In this document: one piece after another, positions 43,522-53,646 of the stretch | Numbering within the stretch: the first letter of the stretch is position 1 | Layout of the letters: each line of letters starts with the position of its first letter | Assembly: GCA_016713565.1 (NCBI GenBank) | Contig: JADJOX010000005.1 | Span: 1-64,000 of the forward strand | Source of the DNA: Ignavibacteriota bacterium | Lineage (GTDB): Bacteria; Bacteroidota; Ignavibacteria; Ignavibacteriales; Melioribacteraceae | Length of the DNA: 64,000 bases | Direction of reading: 5' to 3' | The notes under the pieces: generated by a model | Database searches by the model: none | What the model was told of the DNA's origin: nothing | Seen by the model: only the letters and a program-made list of their open reading frames with translations | Translations under genes and position numbers: made by a program

Positions 43522-43530
43522 TTTGCAACA

Positions 43531-43572
43531 GCAATTGTCATTTTTTTATTTGAATAAATTAGTGACAATTGC
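43531..43572. terminator. inverted repeat between convergent genes, probable terminator
   Basis: Perfect 10-bp arms GCAATTGTCA and TGACAATTGC surround a 22-base AT-rich loop, ten bases after the stop of the Cys-rich gene and 110 bp past the stop of the leftward phosphodiesterase gene. It could end either transcript, though the loop is long and the arms AT-rich. Confidence 0.4.
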
Positions 43573-43683
43573 GTTTATATTATGAATTACTGAATGTTCA
43601 TAATACCTATTGATAAAAATATTTATATAATAGATTAAAAGTGGGTTTTTGTTTGAATGTTTTTTAGTTAGAGTAATTTTGAT

Positions 43684-46203
43684 TTATTTTATAAAAATCA
43701 TTTTTTTAGATACTGAGTTTTTTTTATTTCTTAAAACATATATATAAATTCCCGAAACTAATTTTCCCGCGTCGAATTTTAATTCATATCCTCCGGTATT
43801 TTTATATGTATCAAATAAAACTGCGACTTCCTCGCCAATTATATTAAACATACTAAGTTTATAATTTCCGTTTTCTTTAATAAAATATTTAATGTTTGTT
43901 GTGTTATTGAATGGATTTGGAAAATTTTGATCAATGGTAAAATCGCTGTTTAACGTATTAACTGAATCCAAATTGAAATTTGACTTGTCAATCGTAAATC
44001 GAAATTCATCCGAATCGCTGAACGGTCTATTAAAATAAACTTCATAAATATCACCTGATTTCGGCAAATTATCTAAGCTATTTTCAAAGGAAATATCACA
44101 AACAGTGCCTGACCAATAAGTTTTATTTGCGACTGTTTTTGCATAACCAATTAATAATTTGTCTTTTTCAATTTCAAAAGAACCATTCATATCTATATCG
44201 TAAGTAATTATATCTAATTTTTCATTCGGATATTCTTTTGAATAAACAGTAAAATCGTACTCCCTGTTAAATAATAACTGCGCAATTCCGATATTATTAC
44301 CTTCAATATCATGTATACCTTTACTTGATGAAGTAATTCCAGTATATTTATCGCCGAATCTTATTTCAAAATTCCAAGGGAAAAAATGTGATTCAGAAAT
44401 CGATGGCGTTAAATTTATGTTTGCATTACCAATCTTCCAACCTGATTTAACTGAATCAAATTTGGCAAATTCAATAAGATTTTTTAAAACGATTTGAAAC
44501 CCGTTTATTTGTTCCGTTACGAACGGCTTTATATTGTTTAGATAATGATAATTCAAATATGGATTGAACTCAATATTTTGCGACGGATATTTTGATTTGT
44601 CTTCTGAATAAATAATCGAATCATTCTCATTAAATAACCGTAATCCTGAATTTACAAAGTAAATATCTCTTTCGCTTCGGTAAACATTATTCATAACCGA
44701 GTTAATATTAATAGTATCAACTATAAATTTCAACTTATAACTTTTATTCTGCAATTTATCAGGATCAACAATGTTAACTGAAATATTGCCTGTGCCGAAA
44801 AGTTTTGTTTCCAAATTGCCGATTGCGTAATTATAAGAATTTGGAAAGCTATCAGAGGGTTTGCCCAATGCAACATTTAATGATTTATCAGCTACGTTAT
44901 TCTTATCCATAATTAAATAATATGGTGATTCCATTGGAGGAAAACCGTCAGCCATATTGGGAATTCCTTTGTCGTAAGCAATTAAAACATAATAATAAGT
45001 CTCTCCATTAATTACATCTTCATCTTCAAAGTTATTTCTAATTCCCGAATTGTTTCCCAAGTAATATCCGAATCCATCAACTATTCCGTAATTTGTGTAT
45101 CCTGAAATACTGTCATTCAAATCACATTCAAAAATTGGTTTCCGCAACAACGGGATACTAAAATTGCCATTTATTAATACTGCATCAGACATATCGGGAT
45201 TTTTTGATTTGTAAAGTTTGTAACCTTGAAAATCATTTGTTGAATCTGTAAATGTTTCAACGGTTTCATTTTCAGCCGAGGAATCCCAGTAAAGTGTAAC
45301 TTTGTTATTTCCGCTAACTGCAGTTAATGAAGGAATTTTGGGTCTATCAGGAAATTTAACACCAACTTGAATTTTTACGGGAAAATGATCTGAGATAAAT
45401 TGGTCATCATATTTTTCGGTTATAACTTCATGCGTGTAAACTTCCCAAAAAGGATTTGTAAAAATAAAGTCTATTTTTTCGGTAGGATTATTATTTGTAA
45501 AATTATTGAATGTTCCACCCGGACCGATGTTGGGTGTTTTTGAAATATATTTTGAATCAAAAAATTGCAGATAGTTATAATAATGATCGGTTAATATTTT
45601 ATAAGCTTTGCTTGACATTTCAAAATTAAAATCTCCCGTAATTATAACTGGTAGTTTTCCCGCAATTTCCCAAATTTTTTTTAGTATTAATTTGGAACTT
45701 TCTTCCCTTGCCCAGCTGCTGATATGATCAAAATGCGTATTAAATAAATAAAATACGCTTGAATCAGAATTTCTACGAAACTTTCCCCAAGTAACAATTC
45801 GTGTATTATCCGTATTCCAACTCATGCTTCCAACAATTTCCGGCGTTTCAGAAAGCCAAAATGTCGACTGATCCAAAAGTGTAAATTTGTTTTTGTTATA
45901 AATTATGCAGACAGATTCACCGCTTTCTTTTCCGTCGTCTCTTCCAACTCCGAACCAATTGTAATCGGGCAAATAAGTACACAATTGTTTTGTACTATAT
46001 ACATCTAATTCTTGTGTTCCAAGCAGATCAATATTATGCTTAGTTATTATTTCAGATACAGCGGGTAAGGTGGTTTTTGAGTTATAATGACTTCCGCGCT
46101 GAATGTTGAAAGTCAATATATTTAGAAAATTTTGCTCTTGTGCATTTTTGATAAAAGGGTTAAGAAAGAAAATTACAATTAGAAATTTTATAAATCCCTT
46201 CAT
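43684..46203 (-). CDS. secreted endonuclease/exonuclease/phosphatase-family protein with Por sorting domain
   Basis: After a signal peptide (FLIVIFFLNPFIKNAQ) residues 28-290 are an EEP domain: NILTFNIQRGSHYNS, the catalytic glutamate in LLGTQELD, ITGDFNFEMSS and SDHFPV. The middle (about 300-740) is shared with the 1185-residue protein. The C-terminus (DQNFPNPFNNTTNIKYFI, GIYIYVLRNKKNSVSKKMIF) is a type IX (Por) sorting domain. The enzyme is probably a surface phosphodiesterase or nuclease. It is the last gene of the glycan locus, separated from the beta-helix gene by a large dyad. Confidence 0.8.
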   Translation of the reverse strand: MKGFIKFLIVIFFLNPFIKNAQEQNFLNILTFNIQRGSHYNSKTTLPAVSEIITKHNIDLLGTQELDVYSTKQLCTYLPDYNWFGVGRDDGKESGESVCIIYNKNKFTLLDQSTFWLSETPEIVGSMSWNTDNTRIVTWGKFRRNSDSSVFYLFNTHFDHISSWAREESSKLILKKIWEIAGKLPVIITGDFNFEMSSKAYKILTDHYYNYLQFFDSKYISKTPNIGPGGTFNNFTNNNPTEKIDFIFTNPFWEVYTHEVITEKYDDQFISDHFPVKIQVGVKFPDRPKIPSLTAVSGNNKVTLYWDSSAENETVETFTDSTNDFQGYKLYKSKNPDMSDAVLINGNFSIPLLRKPIFECDLNDSISGYTNYGIVDGFGYYLGNNSGIRNNFEDEDVINGETYYYVLIAYDKGIPNMADGFPPMESPYYLIMDKNNVADKSLNVALGKPSDSFPNSYNYAIGNLETKLFGTGNISVNIVDPDKLQNKSYKLKFIVDTININSVMNNVYRSERDIYFVNSGLRLFNENDSIIYSEDKSKYPSQNIEFNPYLNYHYLNNIKPFVTEQINGFQIVLKNLIEFAKFDSVKSGWKIGNANINLTPSISESHFFPWNFEIRFGDKYTGITSSSKGIHDIEGNNIGIAQLLFNREYDFTVYSKEYPNEKLDIITYDIDMNGSFEIEKDKLLIGYAKTVANKTYWSGTVCDISFENSLDNLPKSGDIYEVYFNRPFSDSDEFRFTIDKSNFNLDSVNTLNSDFTIDQNFPNPFNNTTNIKYFIKENGNYKLSMFNIIGEEVAVLFDTYKNTGGYELKFDAGKLVSGIYIYVLRNKKNSVSKKMIFIK

Positions 46204-46223
46204 TTCAAACTCATATTAAACAT

Positions 46224-46245
46224 GGAGGTTCGATATCGAACCTCC
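46224..46245. repeat. 22-bp perfect palindrome between two secreted-protein genes
   Basis: Arms GGAGGTTCGAT and ATCGAACCTCC meet with no loop, in the 66-bp gap between the beta-helix gene (stop 46270) and the phosphodiesterase gene (start 46203). It is GC-rich for this DNA. It has no T-run, so it may be an mRNA processing/attenuation hairpin or a protein-binding site. Confidence 0.5.
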
Positions 46246-46269
46246 TATTAATGTAAAATAACAAATAAA

Positions 46270-48456
46270 TTATTTTATCAACATCATCTTTTTGGTAATA
46301 TTAGTATTGCCAACTTCTAGAGTATAGAAATACATTCCGCTAGACAAATTTGAAGCATTGAAATTAACTTCATAAATTCCTTTTGCATAGTTACCGTCAA
46401 TCAGATTCATTATTTGCTGACCCAAAACATTGTATACATTTAATTTTACATTACCTGATTTCGGCAAACTAAAATTAATTTTTGTTGTTGGATTAAATGG
46501 ATTAGGATAATTTTGATAAAGCGCAATTTCATTTGGGACATTTGTATTTTGTTCTTTAACTCCAACAAGCGGACTTCCGGTTTCATAAGCACCAATATCA
46601 ACGCCTTCTCCAAAATACATTTGCTTAAATCCAAATGGATCGTTCATACCCGCATCTACAGCCGGAGAATTTGATGTAATTGTAAAATCATCTTCAAATT
46701 CTGCTGTAAACAATGGATCTGCAGTACTAAAATTAGCGCCCAAAGTTGCAATAAGATCGCCGCCGCCATTTAAATATGATAATCCGTAATTTATATCGTA
46801 CGAACCGGTTTTTCTGATGTCATAATCTTTTCCGGCACAGTGAGAAATAAGATTATTCAAAATATGGAAATTGGTTGTTCCAGCTGAAGATCCGCCTAAC
46901 TGCATACCGTCGCTTTTCCAGCCAACAATTGTGTTATTGTAAATATAATCCGTAGAGCCGCCTTCATCTTGGTTCTCAATTCCATCGTCGCCAGATGTAT
47001 CGCCTGCTCCGTAAAGCTGTTCACTTCTAACTAAATAATTATCATGAATTGTAAAAACACCGGAGCCGCCGTTTCCGATACCGCATTCGCCATGATGATT
47101 AAATACCGTATTATATCCTATATCAATTGCGTTATTTGAAATCAATCCTTTTATATCCAAACCATAACCGCTTTGAGCTTCTTCAACTAAATTATATCTA
47201 AAAATAGAATTCGGTGAATTCGCTTTTATTCCGCCTTTACATTTGTAAAGATGATTGTCTTCATAAACGCATGAATAAGCTATTGTAGAATCTAATCCAG
47301 ATTCCAAAATTGGGCTTTCAAAGCCGGTAAAGTAATTACCCAAAATAAATGATTGTGCCGAGCCGACTTGAATACCTGTGCTTGCGGCAGCCATTGTACC
47401 ATCTCCCGCATCACTCCAGCCGTTAAAAGCAACATTTTTGATTACAATTCCATTTGCCAAATCATTATCAATAATTTTCATTACAGGCAAATTCTTGTCG
47501 GCAGGAACAAACATTGTTGTATCTGTATCAGTCATAGTTCCAATAATTTGTACATAAGGATTACTAACTGTTAAATTCTCGCTGTAAACTCCGGGACCTA
47601 ATTTAATAATTGTACCTTGAGCTGCGTTGTCCAATACGTCTTGAAGTGAGCCGCTGCCTTGTTCAAAAGTTACAATATTTAAAGGATTACATTCAATATT
47701 TCCCCAATAGTAAATATTTTCCCAAGTACCGTCAACGGAAATTTTTTCATTCGCGTTATAGAATCTTTGCGACCATGGATTTAAAACTGCATCTTTTGAT
47801 TTTGGAGAATCATCTTGATTTTTATCGATGTCATTGCAATACAGCATAAAACCCATAACATAATTGCTTTGAAGTTGAACCGCGGAAGGAAGAATAATGG
47901 CAGTTTCCAGCAATGCGTGTTTCGGGAATGTTGTTTCATCAACCGTCCAAACAGCTTGATATTCTGCTCCGGGACCTTCCAAACCTGAAGCTGTATTATC
48001 CCCAATCTTGAATGCAATATTAAAAGCTGAACCTTCTGAAGATGGTTCTCCCGCAGCCTCAGTATCAAAAGGATCAATACGGATTTCCATACCGTCAACG
48101 TTATACCAATTTATACTATCGGCAGTTAAAAAATCATCGTCTTTTATATCAATTAACATATAAAATACGTTAGAACCTGAAATCCATCCAGCTTTGAATT
48201 TTGCCTGATAATCGTTTCTGTTAGGAATTGGATCAGGTAAACCATCTTCATTAAAATCTCTATCTGAATAATATAATTCTGTCCAAGGTATATTGCTCCA
48301 TTCATCGCCTATACCGTCAATAGTTGGAGTTTGTGTAAGCTCAAAAGCTAACACTTTGGCATCGATATTCAGATTAGGATCAACATAGGTTTGTGCACTG
48401 AGTAAAGATGCAAATAGAATTGATAAAATGAAGTACTGTTTTGTAAGTAACTTCAT
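46270..48456 (-). CDS. secreted CBM9-like + right-handed beta-helix protein with Por sorting domain
   Basis: A signal peptide (ILFASLLSAQ) is followed by a CBM9-like sugar-binding domain (residues 35-230: TIDGIGDEWSNIPWTELYYS, VFYMLIDIKDDDF). A right-handed parallel beta-helix (260-600; turns such as NNTIVGWKSDGMQLGGSS) comes next. The C-terminus LYQNYPNPFNPTTKINFSLP...YFYTLEVGN is a type IX sorting signal. Beta-helix domains often are polysaccharide lyases or binding proteins; active residues cannot be named. A degenerate copy of the regulator palindrome lies 44 bp upstream. Confidence 0.8.
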   Translation of the reverse strand: MKLLTKQYFILSILFASLLSAQTYVDPNLNIDAKVLAFELTQTPTIDGIGDEWSNIPWTELYYSDRDFNEDGLPDPIPNRNDYQAKFKAGWISGSNVFYMLIDIKDDDFLTADSINWYNVDGMEIRIDPFDTEAAGEPSSEGSAFNIAFKIGDNTASGLEGPGAEYQAVWTVDETTFPKHALLETAIILPSAVQLQSNYVMGFMLYCNDIDKNQDDSPKSKDAVLNPWSQRFYNANEKISVDGTWENIYYWGNIECNPLNIVTFEQGSGSLQDVLDNAAQGTIIKLGPGVYSENLTVSNPYVQIIGTMTDTDTTMFVPADKNLPVMKIIDNDLANGIVIKNVAFNGWSDAGDGTMAAASTGIQVGSAQSFILGNYFTGFESPILESGLDSTIAYSCVYEDNHLYKCKGGIKANSPNSIFRYNLVEEAQSGYGLDIKGLISNNAIDIGYNTVFNHHGECGIGNGGSGVFTIHDNYLVRSEQLYGAGDTSGDDGIENQDEGGSTDYIYNNTIVGWKSDGMQLGGSSAGTTNFHILNNLISHCAGKDYDIRKTGSYDINYGLSYLNGGGDLIATLGANFSTADPLFTAEFEDDFTITSNSPAVDAGMNDPFGFKQMYFGEGVDIGAYETGSPLVGVKEQNTNVPNEIALYQNYPNPFNPTTKINFSLPKSGNVKLNVYNVLGQQIMNLIDGNYAKGIYEVNFNASNLSSGMYFYTLEVGNTNITKKMMLIK

Positions 48457-48499
48457 AAGTCCTCCTTTTTTTGTTTAGGTTATTAATTAAAGAATTCAT

Positions 48500-48516
48500 A
48501 TTGTATAGTTAACAAT
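48500..48516. promoter_or_regulatory. third, degenerate copy of the glycan-regulator palindrome
   Basis: ATTGTA-TAGTT-AACAAT differs in one arm base from the ATTGTA-N5-TACAAT site at 62549. It lies 44-60 bp upstream of the beta-helix gene. The spacing and position fit an operator for the Nudix-type regulator at 62643. Confidence 0.45.
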
Positions 48517-48561
48517 TAGTATCTTATTGATGATATTTTTAATTACTTTTCATTTTTTTAA

Positions 48562-50064
48562 TTAATCTACTTTTTTTGCATAATCAATATTGTGCTTATT
48601 TGTAAGAATCGGAAATTCAGGTACAACAGCCGGGAATGCTGAATTAGAATAACTTACCGCCATATCAGTTCGCGTGATATTTATATTATTAAAAATTTTA
48701 AAATTTATTAAAATATTATTTGAATACTTTTTTTGCAGTTCATTCACCGCAGGATTTAAATAATCGTTCATTATGTTACTAAAATTTTCATTTGTAATGG
48801 ATTCAATGCCTTTCATTTTTAGTATTTTGTATTTTACACTCAGCGCAAAAAAATTATCTTTCCATATTTCATTTTCATGAATTACTTCATTTAATGTATC
48901 ATAATTATTATTGTAAGCTATTTTGGTAAGTTCTTTATCGCGTATAAGATCCATTATTGCAATTTGCAGCTGATAACCAAAATCAATATTTGCAAATTTT
49001 TTTTCTCTAAATACCAATGGATGATTTTTAATTTCACTCATCAGTTTATTTACATCCCAATTTTCATTGTTATATTTCAATATAAGTTCATCATTTATTT
49101 CACTTAAATTTTTCTGAAGTTCTAAGTATTTCAGTTCTTCGTTTTTATAATTCCAAACCCCTTCCTTAAGCAAATTTTCCCTTTCTTTATTCTGATTTAA
49201 ATAAATTGGCGCAACAAAATCAGTAAAAGCAAGAAATGTTTTTTCATTGAATTCAACTTTTTTATTTGCCATAATATTTAAAACATAATCATTGAACTTT
49301 TTATCAAGATCTCTTCCCTCTAAACTATTCTTTATGCTGTTTAATCTATTTTGATATTCCGAATCGGTAATAGCAGGCGAATCAGAATAACTATTAATTT
49401 TCAAAAAAATAATTTGATCTTTCGCCGCTTTGATTGGTCCAACAACTTCTCCAACAAACCTTTCCATACAAAACAATGAATCGAGTATAGTATAATTTTC
49501 AACTTTGTTCCATTGCACGTTTCTTGTAGGAATTTCTTTTAGTCCATAATTATATATTAATGTGCTGTCAAAGTGTTTTTTATTAACTATCAATTCATTT
49601 TTTAATTGATTTGCTATTAATGAATCTTTTACTGACACGTATGAAATTGAATAATCTCTTCCGGCGTATTTAAAAATATTATTGACTTTAGCCGAATCAA
49701 TACTGACGTTGGATTTAACTTTATTGTTGATGAGAATCATTCTCATTAATTGTTCATTTCTGGACTTTAAGTAATTTTCAATATTAATATTTAGTTGAAC
49801 TCCGCTTTTTTCTGCTTCGATTGCTAAAAGTTTTTCAGCAATTAGAGAATTAAGAATAATTTTCTTATCTAAATAAGTATCTTGTTTGCAGTATGGAGGA
49901 CGAATTGTAAATTCTGCGCGTCTTATAAAATCATTCTTAGTGATTTTTTTTCCGTCAATTGCAACTAAAATACTGTCGTTGGTTCCAAACGAATATGCAT
50001 TTGCATATATAAAACAAATAATGCCTATAAAGAATTTATATCTGTTCATACGTTTAAAATTCAT
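48562..50064 (-). CDS. SurA-like periplasmic peptidyl-prolyl isomerase/chaperone
   Basis: A signal sequence (FFIGIICFIYANAYSFG) precedes LVAIDGKKITKNDFIRRAEF and LIAEKLLAIEAEKSGVQLNI, the SurA N-terminal chaperone pattern. A parvulin-like core may lie at about 130-230 (YSISYVSVKDSLIANQLKNE, VGPIKAAKDQIIFLKI) without a full set of catalytic residues. The 500-residue length is normal. It overlaps the 1185-residue secreted protein gene by one base. It may assist folding or export of the large surface proteins in this locus. Confidence 0.65.
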   Translation of the reverse strand: MNFKRMNRYKFFIGIICFIYANAYSFGTNDSILVAIDGKKITKNDFIRRAEFTIRPPYCKQDTYLDKKIILNSLIAEKLLAIEAEKSGVQLNINIENYLKSRNEQLMRMILINNKVKSNVSIDSAKVNNIFKYAGRDYSISYVSVKDSLIANQLKNELIVNKKHFDSTLIYNYGLKEIPTRNVQWNKVENYTILDSLFCMERFVGEVVGPIKAAKDQIIFLKINSYSDSPAITDSEYQNRLNSIKNSLEGRDLDKKFNDYVLNIMANKKVEFNEKTFLAFTDFVAPIYLNQNKERENLLKEGVWNYKNEELKYLELQKNLSEINDELILKYNNENWDVNKLMSEIKNHPLVFREKKFANIDFGYQLQIAIMDLIRDKELTKIAYNNNYDTLNEVIHENEIWKDNFFALSVKYKILKMKGIESITNENFSNIMNDYLNPAVNELQKKYSNNILINFKIFNNINITRTDMAVSYSNSAFPAVVPEFPILTNKHNIDYAKKVD

Positions 50065-53000
50065 TATTTAATTACCGCAAACTTTCCGACTTTTTCATCG
50101 CCGGTTAATTTTGATTTTACTTGATATATATAATAGCCAGGTGCTATATCTAAACCTTCTCTGGATTTTAGATCCCAGAATGCTGTACCATTTAAACTTG
50201 AGTTGGTATCCCACGATTTTATTCTTGATGATATTGAATTATTAACGTCAATTTCTTCAACTAACACGCCGCTTGTTGTAAAAATTTTAATTGTGCTTTG
50301 AGCGGGAATATTTGTAAACATTATTTGTCGCTTTTGATTTAACTGATAATTTGCAACAGCGCCTTCCAAGGAATTTGTCATCACATATGGATTTGGTACA
50401 ACTTTAATTTTATTCATATCTTCTTTTACTTTGTCTGTATTTAAATCAATTTGCGGATTGATTTTAAATTCAAAGTAATCTTCATTGGTAAATGGACGTT
50501 TAAAATCGATCTGAAATAAGTCGCCAGACTTTGGAAGTGAATTATCTTTTGCGGCAATGCTAAGATCGACGCTGAAAATTGTGCCCGCCCAATATTTTTT
50601 TAATCCCACCGAAACCGAATAACCGAATAATATTTCATCATCACTCATATCAAATTTTCCATTCTGATTTTTATCGTACACGATCATGTCTAACTTTTCA
50701 GGTTCGGTTAAATTTTTATCCAATGATTTATTTAAAGCATAAAAGCTAAAATTTCTTTTGAGAAGAATTTGCGATGGACCTAGTGAGTTTCCATCGGCAT
50801 CTTTAATTCTGCTAAACTCTGTTGTTTGTCCAATATATGAATTACTATCGGCGGTAAAAACTATATTATATTCCCAAGGAAAAAAAGCGGCATCTTCTTT
50901 ACTCATTTTTATTCTAACAGGAGAAGTTCCTTCAATCCACCCTATTTTCTGCTGATTTGGAACTGCTGTATTAAGAAGATTTTCCATTACAATTTGAATG
51001 CCGTCAAACATTCCGGTAATTACAAAATTAGTATCCAATCGAGAATATTCATATTCGCTTCCCGAGCTAGAGATAAATTTGTCAAGTTTAATGTTTTCAC
51101 CCGAATAATTTTTAGGTGACTCAGAATAAACCAAAGTAGTATCTTCGGTAATATCATAAACTCTAAAGCCGTTATTAACATAAAGCATGTCATATTGTGA
51201 TCTTAGCTGCTGAGTTAATCTTAAATATGTTACGGTATCAACATCGAAATAAACTCTGTATGTATGGTTTTGTTTTACTTCATCAGGTACTATTATTTTT
51301 GGATTAATATTTCCGAAGCCCAATCTGTTGACATTTGCATTTTGTTCAATATTTGCTTCTTCGTAACCTGCGGCTAATTGATTCGGTTTTACAATCGCGA
51401 CATTTTTACTTATTTCTATTACATCCTCACTTTCATCCAATCTAATTACATAACTGTTTTCTGATGGAGAAATTCCATCGCCGACATCAGGCAGACCATA
51501 ATCATAAGAAACAAGCACATAATAATATGTTCTTCCGTTTTCTACATCTTCATCTACATAAAAATGCTGAATGCCTGAATCTTCTCCCAAGTAATATTGA
51601 ACTCCGTTAACCGCGCCGAAATTCGCGAAACCTGTAATATTATCTATTAAGTCGCATTGAAAAATAGGTTTCTTCAATGTTGGGTTTCCGTAACCGTCGG
51701 TGATTACTTCTGCGTCAGACATTTTTTTATCTGTAGCTCTATATAATTTATATCCTTCAAAATCATTTTTGTTATTTACAAATTCATCTCTTGTCAGTTT
51801 ATCAGAAGCATCATCCCAAGTTAGAATTATTTTACCGTTTGAAGGTGTAGCTTTAAGTGTCGGCATCAACGGCGCTTGAGCAAACCTGTAATCTGTTTCA
51901 TATATAACTTGTACTACTTCTTTAAGTCTGAAAAGAGCTGGCGCAGAATGCTGATCATTAGATAAACCAGAAAGCGGATCATACGAATGTAATTCGGCAA
52001 AGGAAATACGTTCCGTTCTTCCTCTGTAAAGCGGAAAAATTCCGGATGCAAAAAATTCCATAAAATTTGTGGGCTGCGATTGATACTCATGGAAAAGTCC
52101 ATCTGCCATATAATTAAAGAGAAGTTCATCAGTCCTTATAATTGCGTCATGTGCAATATCGGTATTATAATGGAATGACGTCAGTCCAAGCATATCTGAT
52201 TCATCAATATCGGTAGTAGAAAAATTTGGTTCGCTTCCAATACCCTCGAGATAGTCGGGTTTATTGTTTCCTTCGGTTCCGTCAAGATCAGGACCATTAT
52301 AATTTATGTCTAATGGACCTACGCCGTCCAAACCGACATCATCACCGGCATCTTCACCTTGTTCAATTTGCCAAGTGTTTGTTTTTTCATCATAATAAGA
52401 ATACTTTCCATTTCCGTTTAAATCCGTGCCCGATCTCCAGTCTTGATCCTCATCAGCGTCCCAATGTTCTTTTAATTCTTCAGCCGTTATCTTATAATAA
52501 GTAAGGAATTTATTTAAGTCGTTGATGCCATCAGTTGCGCCAATTTTTGAAATGGCTACATTATCTCGTTTCTCATCCAATAAACCGTCATTATCGTTGT
52601 CTTTTTCATCATAAGCTAAACCGGGACTTTCCAGAAAAGCAAAGCCCAATAAACCAGGTGCTTTACCACCGCCAACCGGAACAAAATCTACATCCCAAGA
52701 ATACGCCATATTTAATTTTTTGGAATAAAACGCTAAATCATCACCAACACCTTCTTCTCCTCCCACCGCATTATCCATCCAAAATCCAAAAACCATTTCC
52801 GGTAAATCGTAATCGGAAATATTTGAAATATTATCTTCCCAAAATACAGCGTCATTTGCAGAAGGGTTGCTCCATTGAAAACCTCTTGTTTCAATTCTAA
52901 CTCCAATCCCTCCCCAAGGTTTTCCTTTCTGAATTGTAACATTCGGGTCTTTATCACCAATCTTAACCCCTTGTCTCGGAAAATATTTAATAGTATTTCC

Positions 53001-53621
53001 CTCTTCTAAATATTCCTGATCTTGCGCATCATTGGTTACAAAGAAACATTCCAAATCCGATTTAACAATTCCTCTTCCGAATCTTCCATTCCATTCGCCA
53101 GCCCATTTGTGCCCGTCTTTTGTAGGCCAGCCAATTGGCGGCCATGAATTTGGATCGTTACTCATAGCAGGAGTTTCACTCAATTCATTAAAATAACCAA
53201 AGACCGGATATAACCCATATTCAATAGTCAGGGATTTGTCTTTATCCATGTGTTCTCTGTAACTACTCTGAATATAATATAAGGTATCAATATCGGTTCT
53301 ATTTTGATATCCAGAGGTAACGGGAATTGAGTCGTTTTCCAAAAAAACTCTTGCGCCGACTAATGTGGCGATTCCATCGGTCATTTTAGTACCGTCATAA
53401 TTATTCGGCCATTTTGAAACTTCATAACCCAGTCCGCAGCAATCGCTCAATTCACTTGTATTTCTAAATTGTATTAAAACTCTATTACCGGTCATATAAC
53501 CAACTCTTTCAGCGGCTTTGTCGCCCGCCGGATCATCAGGTCCATCGTAAATTCTTCCTTGAGCAAAAACAGCGGAAAAAGAAAAAGCTAATATATAAAT
53601 CACTTTAAAAAAGTATTTCAT
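50064..53621 (-). CDS. very large secreted protein with FlgD-like C-terminal domain
   Basis: A signal peptide (YILAFSFSAVFAQ) leads a 1170-residue mature protein. The N-terminal 500 residues carry Asp/Asn/Gly-rich calcium-type loops (DEKDNDNDGLLDEKRDN, DADEDQDWRSGTDLNGNG, DYNGPDLDGTEGN-like). Residues 600-1090 are a fibronectin-like and beta module shared with the 839-residue phosphodiesterase. The C-terminus (VVPNPYVMTNSLE, FTTSGVLVEEIDV, APGYYIYQVKSKLTGDEKVG) is a FlgD/Por-type ending. It probably binds or presents glycans on the surface. It is followed by a SurA-like gene. Confidence 0.75.
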   Translation of the reverse strand: MKYFFKVIYILAFSFSAVFAQGRIYDGPDDPAGDKAAERVGYMTGNRVLIQFRNTSELSDCCGLGYEVSKWPNNYDGTKMTDGIATLVGARVFLENDSIPVTSGYQNRTDIDTLYYIQSSYREHMDKDKSLTIEYGLYPVFGYFNELSETPAMSNDPNSWPPIGWPTKDGHKWAGEWNGRFGRGIVKSDLECFFVTNDAQDQEYLEEGNTIKYFPRQGVKIGDKDPNVTIQKGKPWGGIGVRIETRGFQWSNPSANDAVFWEDNISNISDYDLPEMVFGFWMDNAVGGEEGVGDDLAFYSKKLNMAYSWDVDFVPVGGGKAPGLLGFAFLESPGLAYDEKDNDNDGLLDEKRDNVAISKIGATDGINDLNKFLTYYKITAEELKEHWDADEDQDWRSGTDLNGNGKYSYYDEKTNTWQIEQGEDAGDDVGLDGVGPLDINYNGPDLDGTEGNNKPDYLEGIGSEPNFSTTDIDESDMLGLTSFHYNTDIAHDAIIRTDELLFNYMADGLFHEYQSQPTNFMEFFASGIFPLYRGRTERISFAELHSYDPLSGLSNDQHSAPALFRLKEVVQVIYETDYRFAQAPLMPTLKATPSNGKIILTWDDASDKLTRDEFVNNKNDFEGYKLYRATDKKMSDAEVITDGYGNPTLKKPIFQCDLIDNITGFANFGAVNGVQYYLGEDSGIQHFYVDEDVENGRTYYYVLVSYDYGLPDVGDGISPSENSYVIRLDESEDVIEISKNVAIVKPNQLAAGYEEANIEQNANVNRLGFGNINPKIIVPDEVKQNHTYRVYFDVDTVTYLRLTQQLRSQYDMLYVNNGFRVYDITEDTTLVYSESPKNYSGENIKLDKFISSSGSEYEYSRLDTNFVITGMFDGIQIVMENLLNTAVPNQQKIGWIEGTSPVRIKMSKEDAAFFPWEYNIVFTADSNSYIGQTTEFSRIKDADGNSLGPSQILLKRNFSFYALNKSLDKNLTEPEKLDMIVYDKNQNGKFDMSDDEILFGYSVSVGLKKYWAGTIFSVDLSIAAKDNSLPKSGDLFQIDFKRPFTNEDYFEFKINPQIDLNTDKVKEDMNKIKVVPNPYVMTNSLEGAVANYQLNQKRQIMFTNIPAQSTIKIFTTSGVLVEEIDVNNSISSRIKSWDTNSSLNGTAFWDLKSREGLDIAPGYYIYQVKSKLTGDEKVGKFAVIK

Positions 53622-53646
53622 TTTTTCTCCCTAACAAAACTTCAAA

